In this document: positions 52,307 to 60,793 of the stretch, in pieces
Layout: each line of letters opens with the position of its first letter
How positions within the stretch are numbered: position 1 is the stretch's first letter
Assembly: GCA_035266845.1 (NCBI GenBank)
Contig: DATFMP010000018.1
Location: 17,449 to 81,448, forward strand
DNA length: 64,000 bases
Direction of reading: 5' to 3'
Source: DATFMP01 sp035266845
Lineage (GTDB): Bacteria > SAR324 > JACQKK01
Translations under genes and position numbers: made by a program
Notes under the pieces: generated by a model
Seen by the model: only the letters and a program-made list of their open reading frames with translations
Told to the model about the DNA's origin: nothing
Databases searched by the model: none

Positions 52307-53720
52307 CGCCGGGCGCTTCAAGGCGGACAGCCGGGCGGCGCTGGCCAACGCGCCCCTGCGCCGCAACCTGTTCAATGCCATGCACACCATCCGGGGGCGG
52401 CGCAACGAGCGCTTCGCGGAGTTGGAGGACGGCCCGGCGCTGCAGTGGATCGGCAACGGCATCAAACAGCGCGCGCTGGCCGACCTGCCCGAGCTGCTGG
52501 AGCGGCTGGAGGAGCGCCTGACGGCCAACGGCGTGCAGGTGCACTGGGCCGAGACCCCCGCCGAGGCCAACACCATTGTGCTGGAGATCGCACGGCGGCG
52601 GGGCGTGGAACTGGTGGTGAAGGGCAAGTCCATGGTCTCCGAAGAAACCGGGCTCAACCACTTCCTCGGCGAGCACGGCATCCAAGCGGTAGAGGCGGAC
52701 CTGGGCGAGTTCATCGCGCAACTGGCCGGGCAAACACCCTCGCACATCGTCGTGCCGGCTGTGCACCTCTCGCGGCAGGAGATCGCCGAGCTCTTCCATG
52801 GCACGCTGGGCGAGCCCTACACGGACGACGTGGCGGCGCTCACGGCCCTGGCCCGGCGTGTGCTGCGGGAGAAGTTCCAGGCCGCAGGGATGGGCGTCAC
52901 GGGCGTCAACTTCGCCGTGGCCGAAACCGGCACCATCGCGCTGGTGGAAAACGAGGGCAACGGCCGCATGGTCACCACCGTGCCCCCCGTACACGTGGCC
53001 CTGATGGGAGTGGAGAAGGTCGTGCCGCGCTTGGCGGACGTGGCGCCGCTGGTGCGGCTGCTGACGCGCTCAGCCACGGGGCAGCCCATCACGACTTACT
53101 TCAACTGGCTCAGCAGCCCGCGCCGCCCCGGCGAACTGGACGGGCCGGACGAAGTGCACGTGATCCTGCTGGACAATGGGCGCTCGGCCATCTATAGCGA
53201 CGGAGAGTTGCGGGAGACGCTGGACTGCATCCGCTGCGGCGCGTGCCTGAACATCTGCCCAGTGTATTCCCGCATTGGGGGGCACGCCTACGGCTCGGTG
53301 TACATGGGGCCCATCGGAAAGATCCTGACACCCCAGATGGCGGGGCTGGACGCTGCGGGGCATCTGGCTGGAGCCTCCACGCTTTGCGGTGCCTGCTACG
53401 AGGTCTGCCCGGTCAAGATCCCAATCCCGAACCTGCTGCTGCGGCTGCGGCAGGAGGGCAGCGAGCCCACCGCGGCCGGACGGGCCTGGCTGCGGGGAGC
53501 CGGCAGTCGGCGTGGTGCTGCCGAGGCCATGGTTTGGAAGGGCTGGCAGGTGGTGCACGACCGGCCGGGCCTCTATCGCCTGATGACGCGACTGCTTGGT
53601 GCCATGGGCGGACACTTGCCGCGCATTGGGCCCGCACGCGCATGGAGCGCGGCGCGTGAGCTGCCCCAGCCTGCACCGCACAGTCTGCACACCCTGCTCA
53701 AGGATCGCCCGGGCGCGTGA
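52296..53720 (+). CDS. lutB: L-lactate utilisation protein LutB (iron-sulfur subunit)
   Basis: A 474-residue protein. The N-terminal part (ARRRGVELVVKGKSMVSEET, VNFAVAETGTIALVENEGNG) is the LutB/DUF162-like domain. Two 4Fe-4S motifs follow, CIRCGACLNICPVYSRIGG and CGACYEVCPVKIPIPN. The C-terminal 70 residues are Ala/Arg-rich. ATG at 52296 with GGGGGAGG upstream. Pyruvate made by the complex can enter the pyruvate:ferredoxin oxidoreductase encoded at 17-23 kb. Confidence 0.95.
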   Translation: MQPDAGRFKADSRAALANAPLRRNLFNAMHTIRGRRNERFAELEDGPALQWIGNGIKQRALADLPELLERLEERLTANGVQVHWAETPAEANTIVLEIARRRGVELVVKGKSMVSEETGLNHFLGEHGIQAVEADLGEFIAQLAGQTPSHIVVPAVHLSRQEIAELFHGTLGEPYTDDVAALTALARRVLREKFQAAGMGVTGVNFAVAETGTIALVENEGNGRMVTTVPPVHVALMGVEKVVPRLADVAPLVRLLTRSATGQPITTYFNWLSSPRRPGELDGPDEVHVILLDNGRSAIYSDGELRETLDCIRCGACLNICPVYSRIGGHAYGSVYMGPIGKILTPQMAGLDAAGHLAGASTLCGACYEVCPVKIPIPNLLLRLRQEGSEPTAAGRAWLRGAGSRRGAAEAMVWKGWQVVHDRPGLYRLMTRLLGAMGGHLPRIGPARAWSAARELPQPAPHSLHTLLKDRPGA

Positions 53721-53753
53721 CGGGCCCGGTACCACACGCAACGTGAGAGCGGC

Positions 53754-54506
53754 ATGACCAATCGCGGGTACATCGTCCAATCGCTGGTGCGCAGCGGCAC
53801 CGAAATGCTGCGCGCCCCCCGGGGCTCCATCAAGTTTTCCCCGAAGCCCCGAGTCAACGAGGTGCTGAACAACATCGAGACCTACCCGCACTTGTTCGTG
53901 CTGGGCATCCAGATGGACCGCGGCATCGAATCGGCCCTGGCCTGGGAGGTGCCCTTCCGCGTGAGCGAGGAGCTTGGGCTGAAGAGCTACGAGTTCGCTG
54001 AGTTCTGCAAGCCCTCCATCGAGGATCTGGTCAAGGTCTTCATCGGTACGGGGCTGCACCGTTACCCGGCCAAGATGGCCCGCATCTTCTTCAACACCCT
54101 GGAGCACATCGCGCAGGACTACGACGGCGATGCCCGGCGCATCTGGAACGACAAGCCGTCCAGCGCCACGCTTATCAAGCGCTTCCTGCAGTTTGACGGG
54201 ATGGCGCTGCGCATGGCCGGCAGGGCCGCGAACAGCCTGTACCGCGACTTCAAGGTGGAACTGTCCGATGCTACCAGCCTGGACATCTCCCCCGAGTATT
54301 TCGTGCGACGTGTGTTCCAGCGCACGGGCTTCATCAGCAGGCACTCTTCCGACGAGGAGCTGATCTACCTGGCGCGTGAGCTGCACCTGAAGTATCCGGG
54401 TGTGTTCGACAAGCCCTGCCAGGAGATTGCGCGCACGGTGTGCTGGAAAGAAAAGCCCCAGTGTCGGGAGTGCCAGCTCAACCGGGCCTGCCTGAAGATC
54501 TTCTAG
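53754..54506 (+). CDS. Endonuclease III-like Fe-S protein inserted in the lut operon
   Basis: A 250-residue protein with a C-terminal CWKEKPQCRECQLNRAC, exactly the C-x6-C-x2-C-x5-C spacing (Cys 230, 237, 240, 246) of the Nth/MutY [4Fe-4S] loop. Upstream, FLQFDGMALRMAGRAANSLY resembles the helix-hairpin-helix and DISPEYFVRRVFQRTGF resembles the stretch holding the catalytic Asp of Nth. The position of the catalytic Lys of bifunctional Nth appears not to be Lys here (my alignment by eye puts Arg or Met there). The N-terminal 120 residues fit the helical HhH-GPD fold. It is co-directional between lutB and lutC with 33- and 20-base gaps. DNA glycosylase, or an Fe-S protein of changed role. Confidence 0.7.
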   Translation: MTNRGYIVQSLVRSGTEMLRAPRGSIKFSPKPRVNEVLNNIETYPHLFVLGIQMDRGIESALAWEVPFRVSEELGLKSYEFAEFCKPSIEDLVKVFIGTGLHRYPAKMARIFFNTLEHIAQDYDGDARRIWNDKPSSATLIKRFLQFDGMALRMAGRAANSLYRDFKVELSDATSLDISPEYFVRRVFQRTGFISRHSSDEELIYLARELHLKYPGVFDKPCQEIARTVCWKEKPQCRECQLNRACLKIF

Positions 54507-54526
54507 CCCGCACCCACAGACCCGCC

Positions 54527-55192
54527 ATGTCCACCCCCAGGGAGCGCATTCTGGCGCGGCTGCGCCAGTCGCGGGCCGTGCAGCCGCTGCACGCCAATCC
54601 CTCGACCGAGAGTGAGCGCGACTGGTTGGCGCGCCAGCCGCCGCTGGGCGGGCTGGCCGAGCGCTTCATCGCTGAGCAGCAGGCCAGCGGCAGCGACGTG
54701 CGGCGCGTGGCCGGCTGGGCCGCCCTGCCGGAAGCGATCGTGCCCTGGTTGGCCGAGGCGGGCACGCGCAGTGTCATCACGGGCGGCGAGCCTCGCCTGG
54801 AGCCCCTACGCGAGGCGCTGGCGGGGGACGGCCGCTTTACGCTGCGGCGCTACGATCAGCCTGCGGAGACACAACGGGCGGAGCTGTTCAGCACGGACTG
54901 CGGCATTACCACCAGCCGCGGGGCCATCGCGGAGACGGGCTCGATTATCCTGGTGCCCACACCGGCCGAGCCGCGCCTGCTCTCGCTGGCACCGGAGGTA
55001 CACTTGGCCATCGTGGAGCGCGCTGGCCTGGTGCCGCGGCTGGCGGACTTCATCGAGAGCGGCGCCTACCAGGCCGAGGTGCCCACCAACCTGGTGCTGG
55101 TGAGCGGAGCCTCGCGCACCGCGGATATCGAGCTGGTGCTGGCCATGGGCGTGCACGGGCCCAAGCGCCTGCTGGTGGCGCTGGTGGAATAG
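54527..55192 (+). CDS. lutC: L-lactate utilisation protein LutC
   Basis: A 221-residue LutC/DUF162 protein. ELFSTDCGITTSRGAIAETG, SIILVPTPAEPRLLSLAPEV and GASRTADIELVLAMGVHGPK are characteristic. It completes the LutABC set. ATG at 54527 gives the family start MSTPRERILARLRQ. An Nth-like gene separates it from lutB. The HDAC-family gene starts 66 bases further on. Confidence 0.94.
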   Translation: MSTPRERILARLRQSRAVQPLHANPSTESERDWLARQPPLGGLAERFIAEQQASGSDVRRVAGWAALPEAIVPWLAEAGTRSVITGGEPRLEPLREALAGDGRFTLRRYDQPAETQRAELFSTDCGITTSRGAIAETGSIILVPTPAEPRLLSLAPEVHLAIVERAGLVPRLADFIESGAYQAEVPTNLVLVSGASRTADIELVLAMGVHGPKRLLVALVE

Positions 55193-55258
55193 CCGCGGTA
55201 TCAACATCGCCCGGACTTTGGCTTCCCTGGCGTGGCAGTCGGCATTTGCAGGAGTGCT

Positions 55259-56290
55259 ATGCAGGTCTTCTACACCGATGTGGAGCAAGCCTACGGGCCG
55301 CGGCACAGCTTCTTCTATGGCCGCTTCACGCCCTACCCGGAGGTGCCCGGGCGCACGCGCTCCATCCTGGAAGCCCTGGCAGGTCGAGCGGAATTCCAGG
55401 TACAAGCGCCGCCCGCGCTGGACGAAGCATGGCTGGAGCGCGCCCACAGCCGGGCCTATCTGGATGCGCTGGCGGCGGTGTGCGCGCGCCTGAAGCCGGA
55501 CGAGGAGTTCTTTCCGTTCCACATGCAGCGACTGCCCGCCCTGCTGCGCTCGCCCCACGCCCGACTCCGGGCGGGGTACTACGCGCTGGACGGCAGCACG
55601 CCGCTAATGGCGGAGTCGTACCGCGTGGCCACGGCCGTAGCCGCCACGGCGGTGGCAGGGGCTCAGGCGGTGCTGGAGGGCGCGCCGCTGGCGTATGCGC
55701 TGCCACGGCCGCCGGGGCACCACGCCGGGCGGGAAAGCTGGTGCGGCTACTGCCTCGTAAACAATGCGGCAGTGGCAGCACACGGGTTGCTGGAGCGGGG
55801 CAAAGTGGCCATCGTGGATGTGGATTACCACCATGGCAATGGCACGCAGGAGATCTTCTGGGAGCGTGACGATGTGTTCTACGCCTCCCTGCACTGCCGG
55901 CCCGAGGAGGCCTACCCCTACGTGGCCGGGACAGCGGACGAGACCGGTGGCGGCCGCGGGCAAGGGGCCAACCTGAACCTGCCCCTGCCCGGGGGCACGG
56001 ACTGGGCGACCTACGCCCCGGCGCTGGAGACAGCACTGGAGGCCATCACGCGCTTCGATCCGGCCACGGTCGTCGTGAGCCTGGGCTTCGACGCGCTGGC
56101 GACGGACCCCATCGGCACGTTCCGCCTGCAGCCGTCGGACTTCGAGCCCATGGCCCGAAGTATCGCGCAACTGGGGCGTCCGCTGCTGGTAATTCAGGAG
56201 GGTGGCTACGATGTGCCTCGCCTGGGCGAGTGTGCCCTGGCGTTCTTTGCCGGGCTGGGGCAGCCCGGTGCACAGCATTCGCAACGCTGA
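55259..56290 (+). CDS. Histone deacetylase superfamily amidohydrolase (acetylpolyamine deacetylase-like)
   Basis: A 343-residue zinc enzyme removing acyl groups from amines. PRPPGHHAGRESWCGYCLVN holds the tandem catalytic histidines (154-155); DVDYHHGNGTQEIF supplies zinc ligands (Asp 189, His 191) and SLGFDALATDP the third. The N-terminal start MQVFYTDVEQAYGPRH fits bacterial acetylpolyamine amidohydrolase-like members better than acetoin-utilisation AcuC. ATG at 55259 with GGAG 6 bases upstream. It is followed at 10 bases by the CcmB-like gene. Confidence 0.92.
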   Translation: MQVFYTDVEQAYGPRHSFFYGRFTPYPEVPGRTRSILEALAGRAEFQVQAPPALDEAWLERAHSRAYLDALAAVCARLKPDEEFFPFHMQRLPALLRSPHARLRAGYYALDGSTPLMAESYRVATAVAATAVAGAQAVLEGAPLAYALPRPPGHHAGRESWCGYCLVNNAAVAAHGLLERGKVAIVDVDYHHGNGTQEIFWERDDVFYASLHCRPEEAYPYVAGTADETGGGRGQGANLNLPLPGGTDWATYAPALETALEAITRFDPATVVVSLGFDALATDPIGTFRLQPSDFEPMARSIAQLGRPLLVIQEGGYDVPRLGECALAFFAGLGQPGAQHSQR

Positions 56291-56300
56291 GGAGCAACCG

Positions 56301-57182
56301 ATGGGAGTAGGGGCCGGACAGGTGTGGGTATTGCTGTGGAAGGATCTCCTGATCGACCTGCGTCGCAAGGAGAACATCGTCTCGATGTTCTTCTTCGCCC
56401 TCCTCACGCTGCTGATCTTCAACTTCGCGGTGGGCTCCGGCGAGGGCCTACGCTACCGCATCACTCCGCGGGTGCTCAGCGTGCTGAGCAGCGACGGCGT
56501 GACGGCGGCCCAGGTGCAGGCGCTGAGCACGCTGGAGGGGCGCACCTTCACCAACCGCTCGGCGCTGCTGGCCGCGCTGGATGCATTGCCCGGCGGGCCG
56601 GCCAGCGGGTCCGTCCGCATCGCCGTGCTGGAGCAGAGCGTGCGTGGCTTCCTGCAGGAGAGCGCGGCCGGCCTGCTGTGGGTGACCCTGCTGCTGGCAG
56701 GGGTGCTGGGGCTGTCCAAGTCATTCACGCAGGAGCGCGAGCAGGGGTGCATCGACGGCCTGCTGCTGACCCCCGTCAGCCGCGGCGTGATCTACCTGGG
56801 CAAGATGTTGAGCAACACGCTGTTCCTCGTGCTGATTCTGGCGCTGCTGCTGCCGCTGTTCAGCCTGTTCTTCGGCGTGGGGCTGCGCGGGGCCTGGTTG
56901 CCACTCGCGGCGGTGCTGTTTGGCGGCACGCTGGGCTTCGCCGCGCTGGGCACGCTGCTGGGCGGCATCACGGCCAGCCTGAAGGGACGCGAGGTGCTGC
57001 TGCCGATTCTGCTCTTCCCGCTGCTGGTGCCGCTGGTGGTAGTAGTGGTGCACCTGTCCTCGATGGCGCTGGACGGGCAACCGATTACCTCCGAGCCGTC
57101 CTGGCTGGAGCTGCTGGCGGCCTTCGATGCCGTGTTCCTCATCGTGTCCTACCTCGTCTTCGAATACGTGATGGAGAGCTGA
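56301..57182 (+). CDS. CcmB-family ABC membrane protein with a periplasmic insertion
   Basis: A 293-residue inner-membrane protein. After LLWKDLLIDLRRKENIVSMF and a first helix (to about residue 45) come roughly 70 polar residues that ordinary CcmB lacks. The remainder is CcmB-like: GLLWVTLLLAGVLGLSKSF, EREQGCIDGLLLTPVSRGVI, LGTLLGGITASLKGREVLLP and a last helix. CcmB is the heme-handling ABC permease of cytochrome c maturation, yet no ccmA, ccmC or other ccm gene is here. ATG at 56301 with GAGGAG upstream, 10 bases after the HDAC gene. A non-heme role is possible. Confidence 0.75.
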   Translation: MGVGAGQVWVLLWKDLLIDLRRKENIVSMFFFALLTLLIFNFAVGSGEGLRYRITPRVLSVLSSDGVTAAQVQALSTLEGRTFTNRSALLAALDALPGGPASGSVRIAVLEQSVRGFLQESAAGLLWVTLLLAGVLGLSKSFTQEREQGCIDGLLLTPVSRGVIYLGKMLSNTLFLVLILALLLPLFSLFFGVGLRGAWLPLAAVLFGGTLGFAALGTLLGGITASLKGREVLLPILLFPLLVPLVVVVVHLSSMALDGQPITSEPSWLELLAAFDAVFLIVSYLVFEYVMES

Positions 57183-57212
57183 GCTGGCCGGGCTCCCCGC
57201 CGCCCGGCCAGC
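57183..57212 (+). terminator. Hairpin terminator candidate after the CcmB-like gene
   Basis: GCTGGCCGGGC pairs perfectly with GCCCGGCCAGC (11 bp, 8-base loop) beginning at the base after the stop codon. It is followed by TTCGG, so there is no long T-tract. It probably ends the lut-HDAC-ccmB transcript. Confidence 0.6.
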
Positions 57213-57611
57213 TTCGGCGCGCGGCAAACCCCGCTCGGACGGTTTCCAATGCGGCACGAGGGCGCTAGACTATTCTTGCAGTGCTCACTTATGGGCAGTC
57301 CGGCGAGGTGGGCGTTGAAAATGCCCCTCGTGGTGGAGTCTCTGCTCACGGTCATCAACCCGATCCATACGATCGTCGCGTTGGAATTCGGATTCCACAC
57401 CTGCCTGTAGACGGCCTTGATTTCCTGCGTTCCCCATCGGGCTTCCACCGTCCTCCGGCGATGATTGAGCTTCCCAGCGCCGGGCCGGAGGGCAATGCCT
57501 TGCGCGCCGGTGGCAATGGAGCGATGTAGGGGCAGGCGAGGGCGCGGATCGAGCACGGAACCGGCAGAGCCGGGAACGCAACTGGCGGAACAGCGGCAAA
57601 GGAGGAGGAGC
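57213..57611. other. Intergenic region, no gene seen
   Basis: About 400 bases upstream of the CoA-transferase. Slightly less GC-rich than the genes around it. An open frame on the minus strand (57556-57149) runs back into the ccmB gene and shows no family resemblance. The promoter of the following operon should lie here. Confidence 0.35.
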
Positions 57612-58820
57612 GTGAGCAGTCAGGAAAGCGGGCATCGCAACGGGGCCGGGCCCCTGCACGGGCTGAAGGTGCTGGACCTCACCGAACACATGGCGGGCCC
57701 GTTCTGCACCATGATCCTGGCGGACATGGGCGCGGAGGTCATCAAGCTGGAGCGCCCGGGCAAGGGCGATTCCTCCCGCGGCATGGGCGACGGCAGCGAA
57801 CGCAACCCCTACTTCCGCTACATCAACCGCAACAAGAAGGGCATCACGCTGGATTACAAGCAGCCCGAAGGCCGCGAGGTCTTCCTGAAGCTGGTGGCTG
57901 GCATGGACGTGCTGGTGGAGAACTACCGCCCCACCGTGATGCAGCGCGCCGGGCTGGGCTACGAGGCCCTGCGTGAGGTGAACCCGCGCCTGATCTACGC
58001 TCAGCTCTCCGGCTTCGGCTATGATGGCCCCTACGCAGGCAAGGGTGGCTTCGATCTGATCGCCCAAGGCATGGGCGGCATCATGCACGTGACCGGCGAG
58101 TCGGACGGACCGCCCACCTCGGTGGGGCTGCCCATCTGCGATCTAGGCACGGGCATGTGGGCCGTGCAGGGCATCCTGGCCGCGCTCTATGAACGCGAAC
58201 GCACCGGCCGGGGTCAGCTTGTCGAATGCTCCCTGCTGGAAACGGCCATCGGCTTCAGCTCGTGGACCAGCGCCGGCTGGCTGGCCGACCGCAAAGAGCC
58301 CACCCGGCAGGGCTCGCGCCACCGCCAGAACGCCCCCTACCAGCGCATGGCCACTCAGGACGGTTACATCATGGTGGGTGCGGGCAATCAGGCCATCTGG
58401 GAGCGCTGCGCCAAGGCGCTCGGCCATCCGGAGTGGATCGACAATCCGCACTGGGGTTCCAGCGCCCAGCGGGTGGCTCACCGCGCCGACCTGGAGCGGG
58501 AGATGGAAACCGTGCTGACCACGGCGCCCACCGCACACTGGGTGGCGGTGCTGGACGAGGCGGGCGTGCCCTGCGGCCCCGTGTACAACTACGCGCAACT
58601 CTTCGACGATCCGCAGGTGCGCCACCGTGAGCTGATCGTCTCCGTGCCGGATGAGGAACTGGGCGACGTGCCGCATATCCGCACGCCCATCCGCATGGCC
58701 AGTGGCGTGACGGTACGCGTGACAGCGCCCAGGCTGGGGCAGCACAATGCGGCGGTGCTGGGCGGGCTGGGCTACGACGCCGCGCAGATCGAGGCCCTGC
58801 GCGCCAAACGCGTGATCTAG
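57612..58820 (+). CDS. CaiB/BaiF-family (class III) CoA-transferase, second locus
   Basis: A 402-residue CoA-transferase with HGLKVLDLTEHMAGPFCTMI, LADMGAEVIKLERPGKGDSS, the RNKKGITLDYKQPEGREVF region, GLGYEALREVNPRLIYAQLS and GFDLIAQGMGGIMHVTG. Start at GTG 57612 with a strong AGGAGGAG directly upstream. It is clearly a different member from the gene at 10.7 kb. The MazG-like gene follows 11 bases downstream. Acyl donor and acceptor unknown. Confidence 0.93.
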   Translation: MSSQESGHRNGAGPLHGLKVLDLTEHMAGPFCTMILADMGAEVIKLERPGKGDSSRGMGDGSERNPYFRYINRNKKGITLDYKQPEGREVFLKLVAGMDVLVENYRPTVMQRAGLGYEALREVNPRLIYAQLSGFGYDGPYAGKGGFDLIAQGMGGIMHVTGESDGPPTSVGLPICDLGTGMWAVQGILAALYERERTGRGQLVECSLLETAIGFSSWTSAGWLADRKEPTRQGSRHRQNAPYQRMATQDGYIMVGAGNQAIWERCAKALGHPEWIDNPHWGSSAQRVAHRADLEREMETVLTTAPTAHWVAVLDEAGVPCGPVYNYAQLFDDPQVRHRELIVSVPDEELGDVPHIRTPIRMASGVTVRVTAPRLGQHNAAVLGGLGYDAAQIEALRAKRVI

Positions 58821-58831
58821 GGCCCGGTGGC

Positions 58832-59503
58832 ATGGACACGGCGATGCGCCTGAGCGAACGACCCATGGCCCCACTGGCGCTGCCGGAGCCCATGACGTTG
58901 CCCGCGATGCAGGCGTACGTGACGGAGATGGTGGCCGCACGCGGCTTCACCCGCGACCGCAACGAGATCTTCATCCTGCTCACCGAGGAGGTGGGTGAGC
59001 TGGCCACGGAGCTGAAACACTGGATCTACTACCCGGAGCGCTTCTCGCGCGAGAGCTTGGCGCTGGAGTTGGCCGACGTGCTGCTCTACCTGCTGGACTT
59101 GGCCAACAGCTTTGGCGTCTCGCTGGCCGGGCAGTGGCCGGCCCACGAAGCCTCCAACGACCAGCGCTTCGCCGAGCGGCGGAGGGGCGCTCCGCCGGAG
59201 ACGCACGTGCAGCCGGACTTCGCACTGAACCGGCTGGTGGCCTATGTGGAGGCCAAGCGCCGCGAGCGGGCCTTTGAGGACACGCCGGAGCGCCTGGCGA
59301 TGCTGCTGTCCGAGGAACTGGGCGAGATCGCCACGGAGATCCGCAAGGGCTGGAAAGCCAAGGCCGATGCACGCCACCTGGGCGACGAGATCATTGACGC
59401 GCTGACCTACGTGTTGCGCCTGACCCATGCCTTTGAGGTGAACCTGGAGGCGGCCGTGCGTGACAAGGAAGCGCAGAACGCCGGGCGCGTCTGGAGCTAC
59501 TAG
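58832..59503 (+). CDS. Tandem MazG-type nucleotide pyrophosphohydrolase-like protein
   Basis: A 223-residue protein with two MazG-like four-helix units. The first has LLTEEVGELATELKHWI and LALELADVLLYLLDLANSF, the second LLSEELGEIATEIRKGW and HLGDEIIDALTYVLRLTHAF. Both keep the ExxE and ExxD metal-binding pattern, so a single chain could form the active site that simpler members make by dimerising. House-cleaning hydrolysis of non-canonical NTPs is the usual role. ATG at 58832, coupled to the CoA-transferase gene. Confidence 0.82.
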   Translation: MDTAMRLSERPMAPLALPEPMTLPAMQAYVTEMVAARGFTRDRNEIFILLTEEVGELATELKHWIYYPERFSRESLALELADVLLYLLDLANSFGVSLAGQWPAHEASNDQRFAERRRGAPPETHVQPDFALNRLVAYVEAKRRERAFEDTPERLAMLLSEELGEIATEIRKGWKAKADARHLGDEIIDALTYVLRLTHAFEVNLEAAVRDKEAQNAGRVWSY

Positions 59504-59678
59504 CAGTCGCACAGGTTGAGCCGCGGGCCCGAACGGTCCGGCGGAACGACGGCAACGACACGACAGCGGTGGCCAAGGCCGCCACAGGAGACGACACACC
59601 GATTCTGGGGAGAAGGCAGCTGCTGACTGCAGCCGGGGCCTTGCTCACATTCAAGGGAATTCCAGAAGGAGAATCGCC

Positions 59679-60665
59679 ATGAAAGCACCCATTCGCGTGG
59701 CCATCACCGGCGCTGCCGGTCAACTGGCCTATAGCTTGATCTTCCGGGTTGCCTCCGGGGAGGTGTTCGGGGCCGACCAACCGCTCTATCTGCACCTGCT
59801 GGAAATCCCGCCGGCCATGAAGGCCCTGAATGGCGTGGCCATGGAACTGGACGACTGCGCCTATCCCCTGCTCCGGGGGCTCGTGCTGACGGACAAGGCA
59901 GACGAGGCCTTCAACGGGATCAACTGGGGGCTCCTGGTGGGGAGCAAGCCCCGGGGGCCGGGCATGGAGCGCAAGGACCTGCTAACGGAAAACGGCAAGA
60001 TCTTCGTGGGTCAGGGCAAGGCCCTGGAGCGTGCAGCCTCGGACGTGCGGGTGCTGGTGGTCGGCAACCCGGCCAACACGAACTGCCTGATCGCGCTCAA
60101 CAACGCGCGCGCCATTCCGGCTGACCGCTTCTACGCCATGACCCGGCTGGACCACAACCGGGCCCGCGCGCAATTGGCTGCCAAGGCCGGCGTGGGCATC
60201 GACCAGGTCACCAACGTCACGATCTGGGGCAACCACAGCGCCACGCAGTTCCCCGACTTCATCAACGCCCGCATCGGCGGCAAGCCTGCATCCGAGGTCA
60301 TCACGGACCGCGCCTGGCTCGAAGGCCAGTTCATCACCACCGTGCAGAAGCGCGGCGCGGCCATCATCGAAGCCCGCGGACTCTCCTCGGCGGCCTCGGC
60401 GGCCAACGCGGCAATCGACCACGTGAAGTCCATGCTCGCCGCCACGCCGGACAGCGACTGGATTTCCTCCGCCACACTTTCCGACGGGAAGCACTACGGT
60501 ATTCCGGAAGGGATCGTCAACTCGTTCCCGGTGCGCAGCGATGGTCGCGGCGGCTGGAAGATCGTGGAAGGGCTGGAAATCAACGACTTTGCGCGGGCCA
60601 AGATCGACGCCTCCGTGAAGGAACTGCAGGAGGAGCGCGCCGTCATCGCCGATCTGCTGGGCTGA
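59679..60665 (+). CDS. mdh: Malate dehydrogenase (NAD-dependent)
   Basis: A 328-residue TCA-cycle enzyme. VAITGAAGQLAYSLIFRVAS is the NAD-binding glycine motif (residues 8-27), the active-site loop is GSKPRGPGMERKDLL, the catalytic Asp is in MTRLDHNRA and the His in IWGNHSATQFPD. It matches the bacterial/cytosolic-type MDH group of about 328 residues. ATG at 59679 with AGAAGGAGAA 6 bases upstream. It stands alone; 175 bases before it hold no gene. Confidence 0.97.
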   Translation: MKAPIRVAITGAAGQLAYSLIFRVASGEVFGADQPLYLHLLEIPPAMKALNGVAMELDDCAYPLLRGLVLTDKADEAFNGINWGLLVGSKPRGPGMERKDLLTENGKIFVGQGKALERAASDVRVLVVGNPANTNCLIALNNARAIPADRFYAMTRLDHNRARAQLAAKAGVGIDQVTNVTIWGNHSATQFPDFINARIGGKPASEVITDRAWLEGQFITTVQKRGAAIIEARGLSSAASAANAAIDHVKSMLAATPDSDWISSATLSDGKHYGIPEGIVNSFPVRSDGRGGWKIVEGLEINDFARAKIDASVKELQEERAVIADLLG

Positions 60666-60679
60666 ACAGCCCTGCGTCG

Positions 60680-60705
60680 CCCGCCTGGCCGAAAGGCCGG
60701 GCGGG
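60680..60705 (+). terminator. Hairpin terminator candidate after mdh
   Basis: CCCGCCTGGCC and GGCCGGGCGGG pair over 11 positions (one T-G) around a GAAA loop, 15 bases after the mdh stop. No T-tract follows. It lies in the short convergent gap before the CarD gene. Confidence 0.55.
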
Positions 60706-60793
60706 CATCGTGCCCGCAAGGAGTGTCGCTTCGAGGGGCGGCTGGTGGCTCCTGTCACTCCAGGAGCCTCAACCAGGCAGGTGGATTAAGCAG

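Noticed and set aside
56301..57182. Cytochrome c maturation operon
   Set aside because: Only a CcmB-like gene is present and it carries an atypical insertion.
57149..57556. Open frame of 135 codons on the minus strand upstream of the second CoA-transferase
   Set aside because: It overlaps the end of ccmB, has no ribosome site and resembles nothing known to me.
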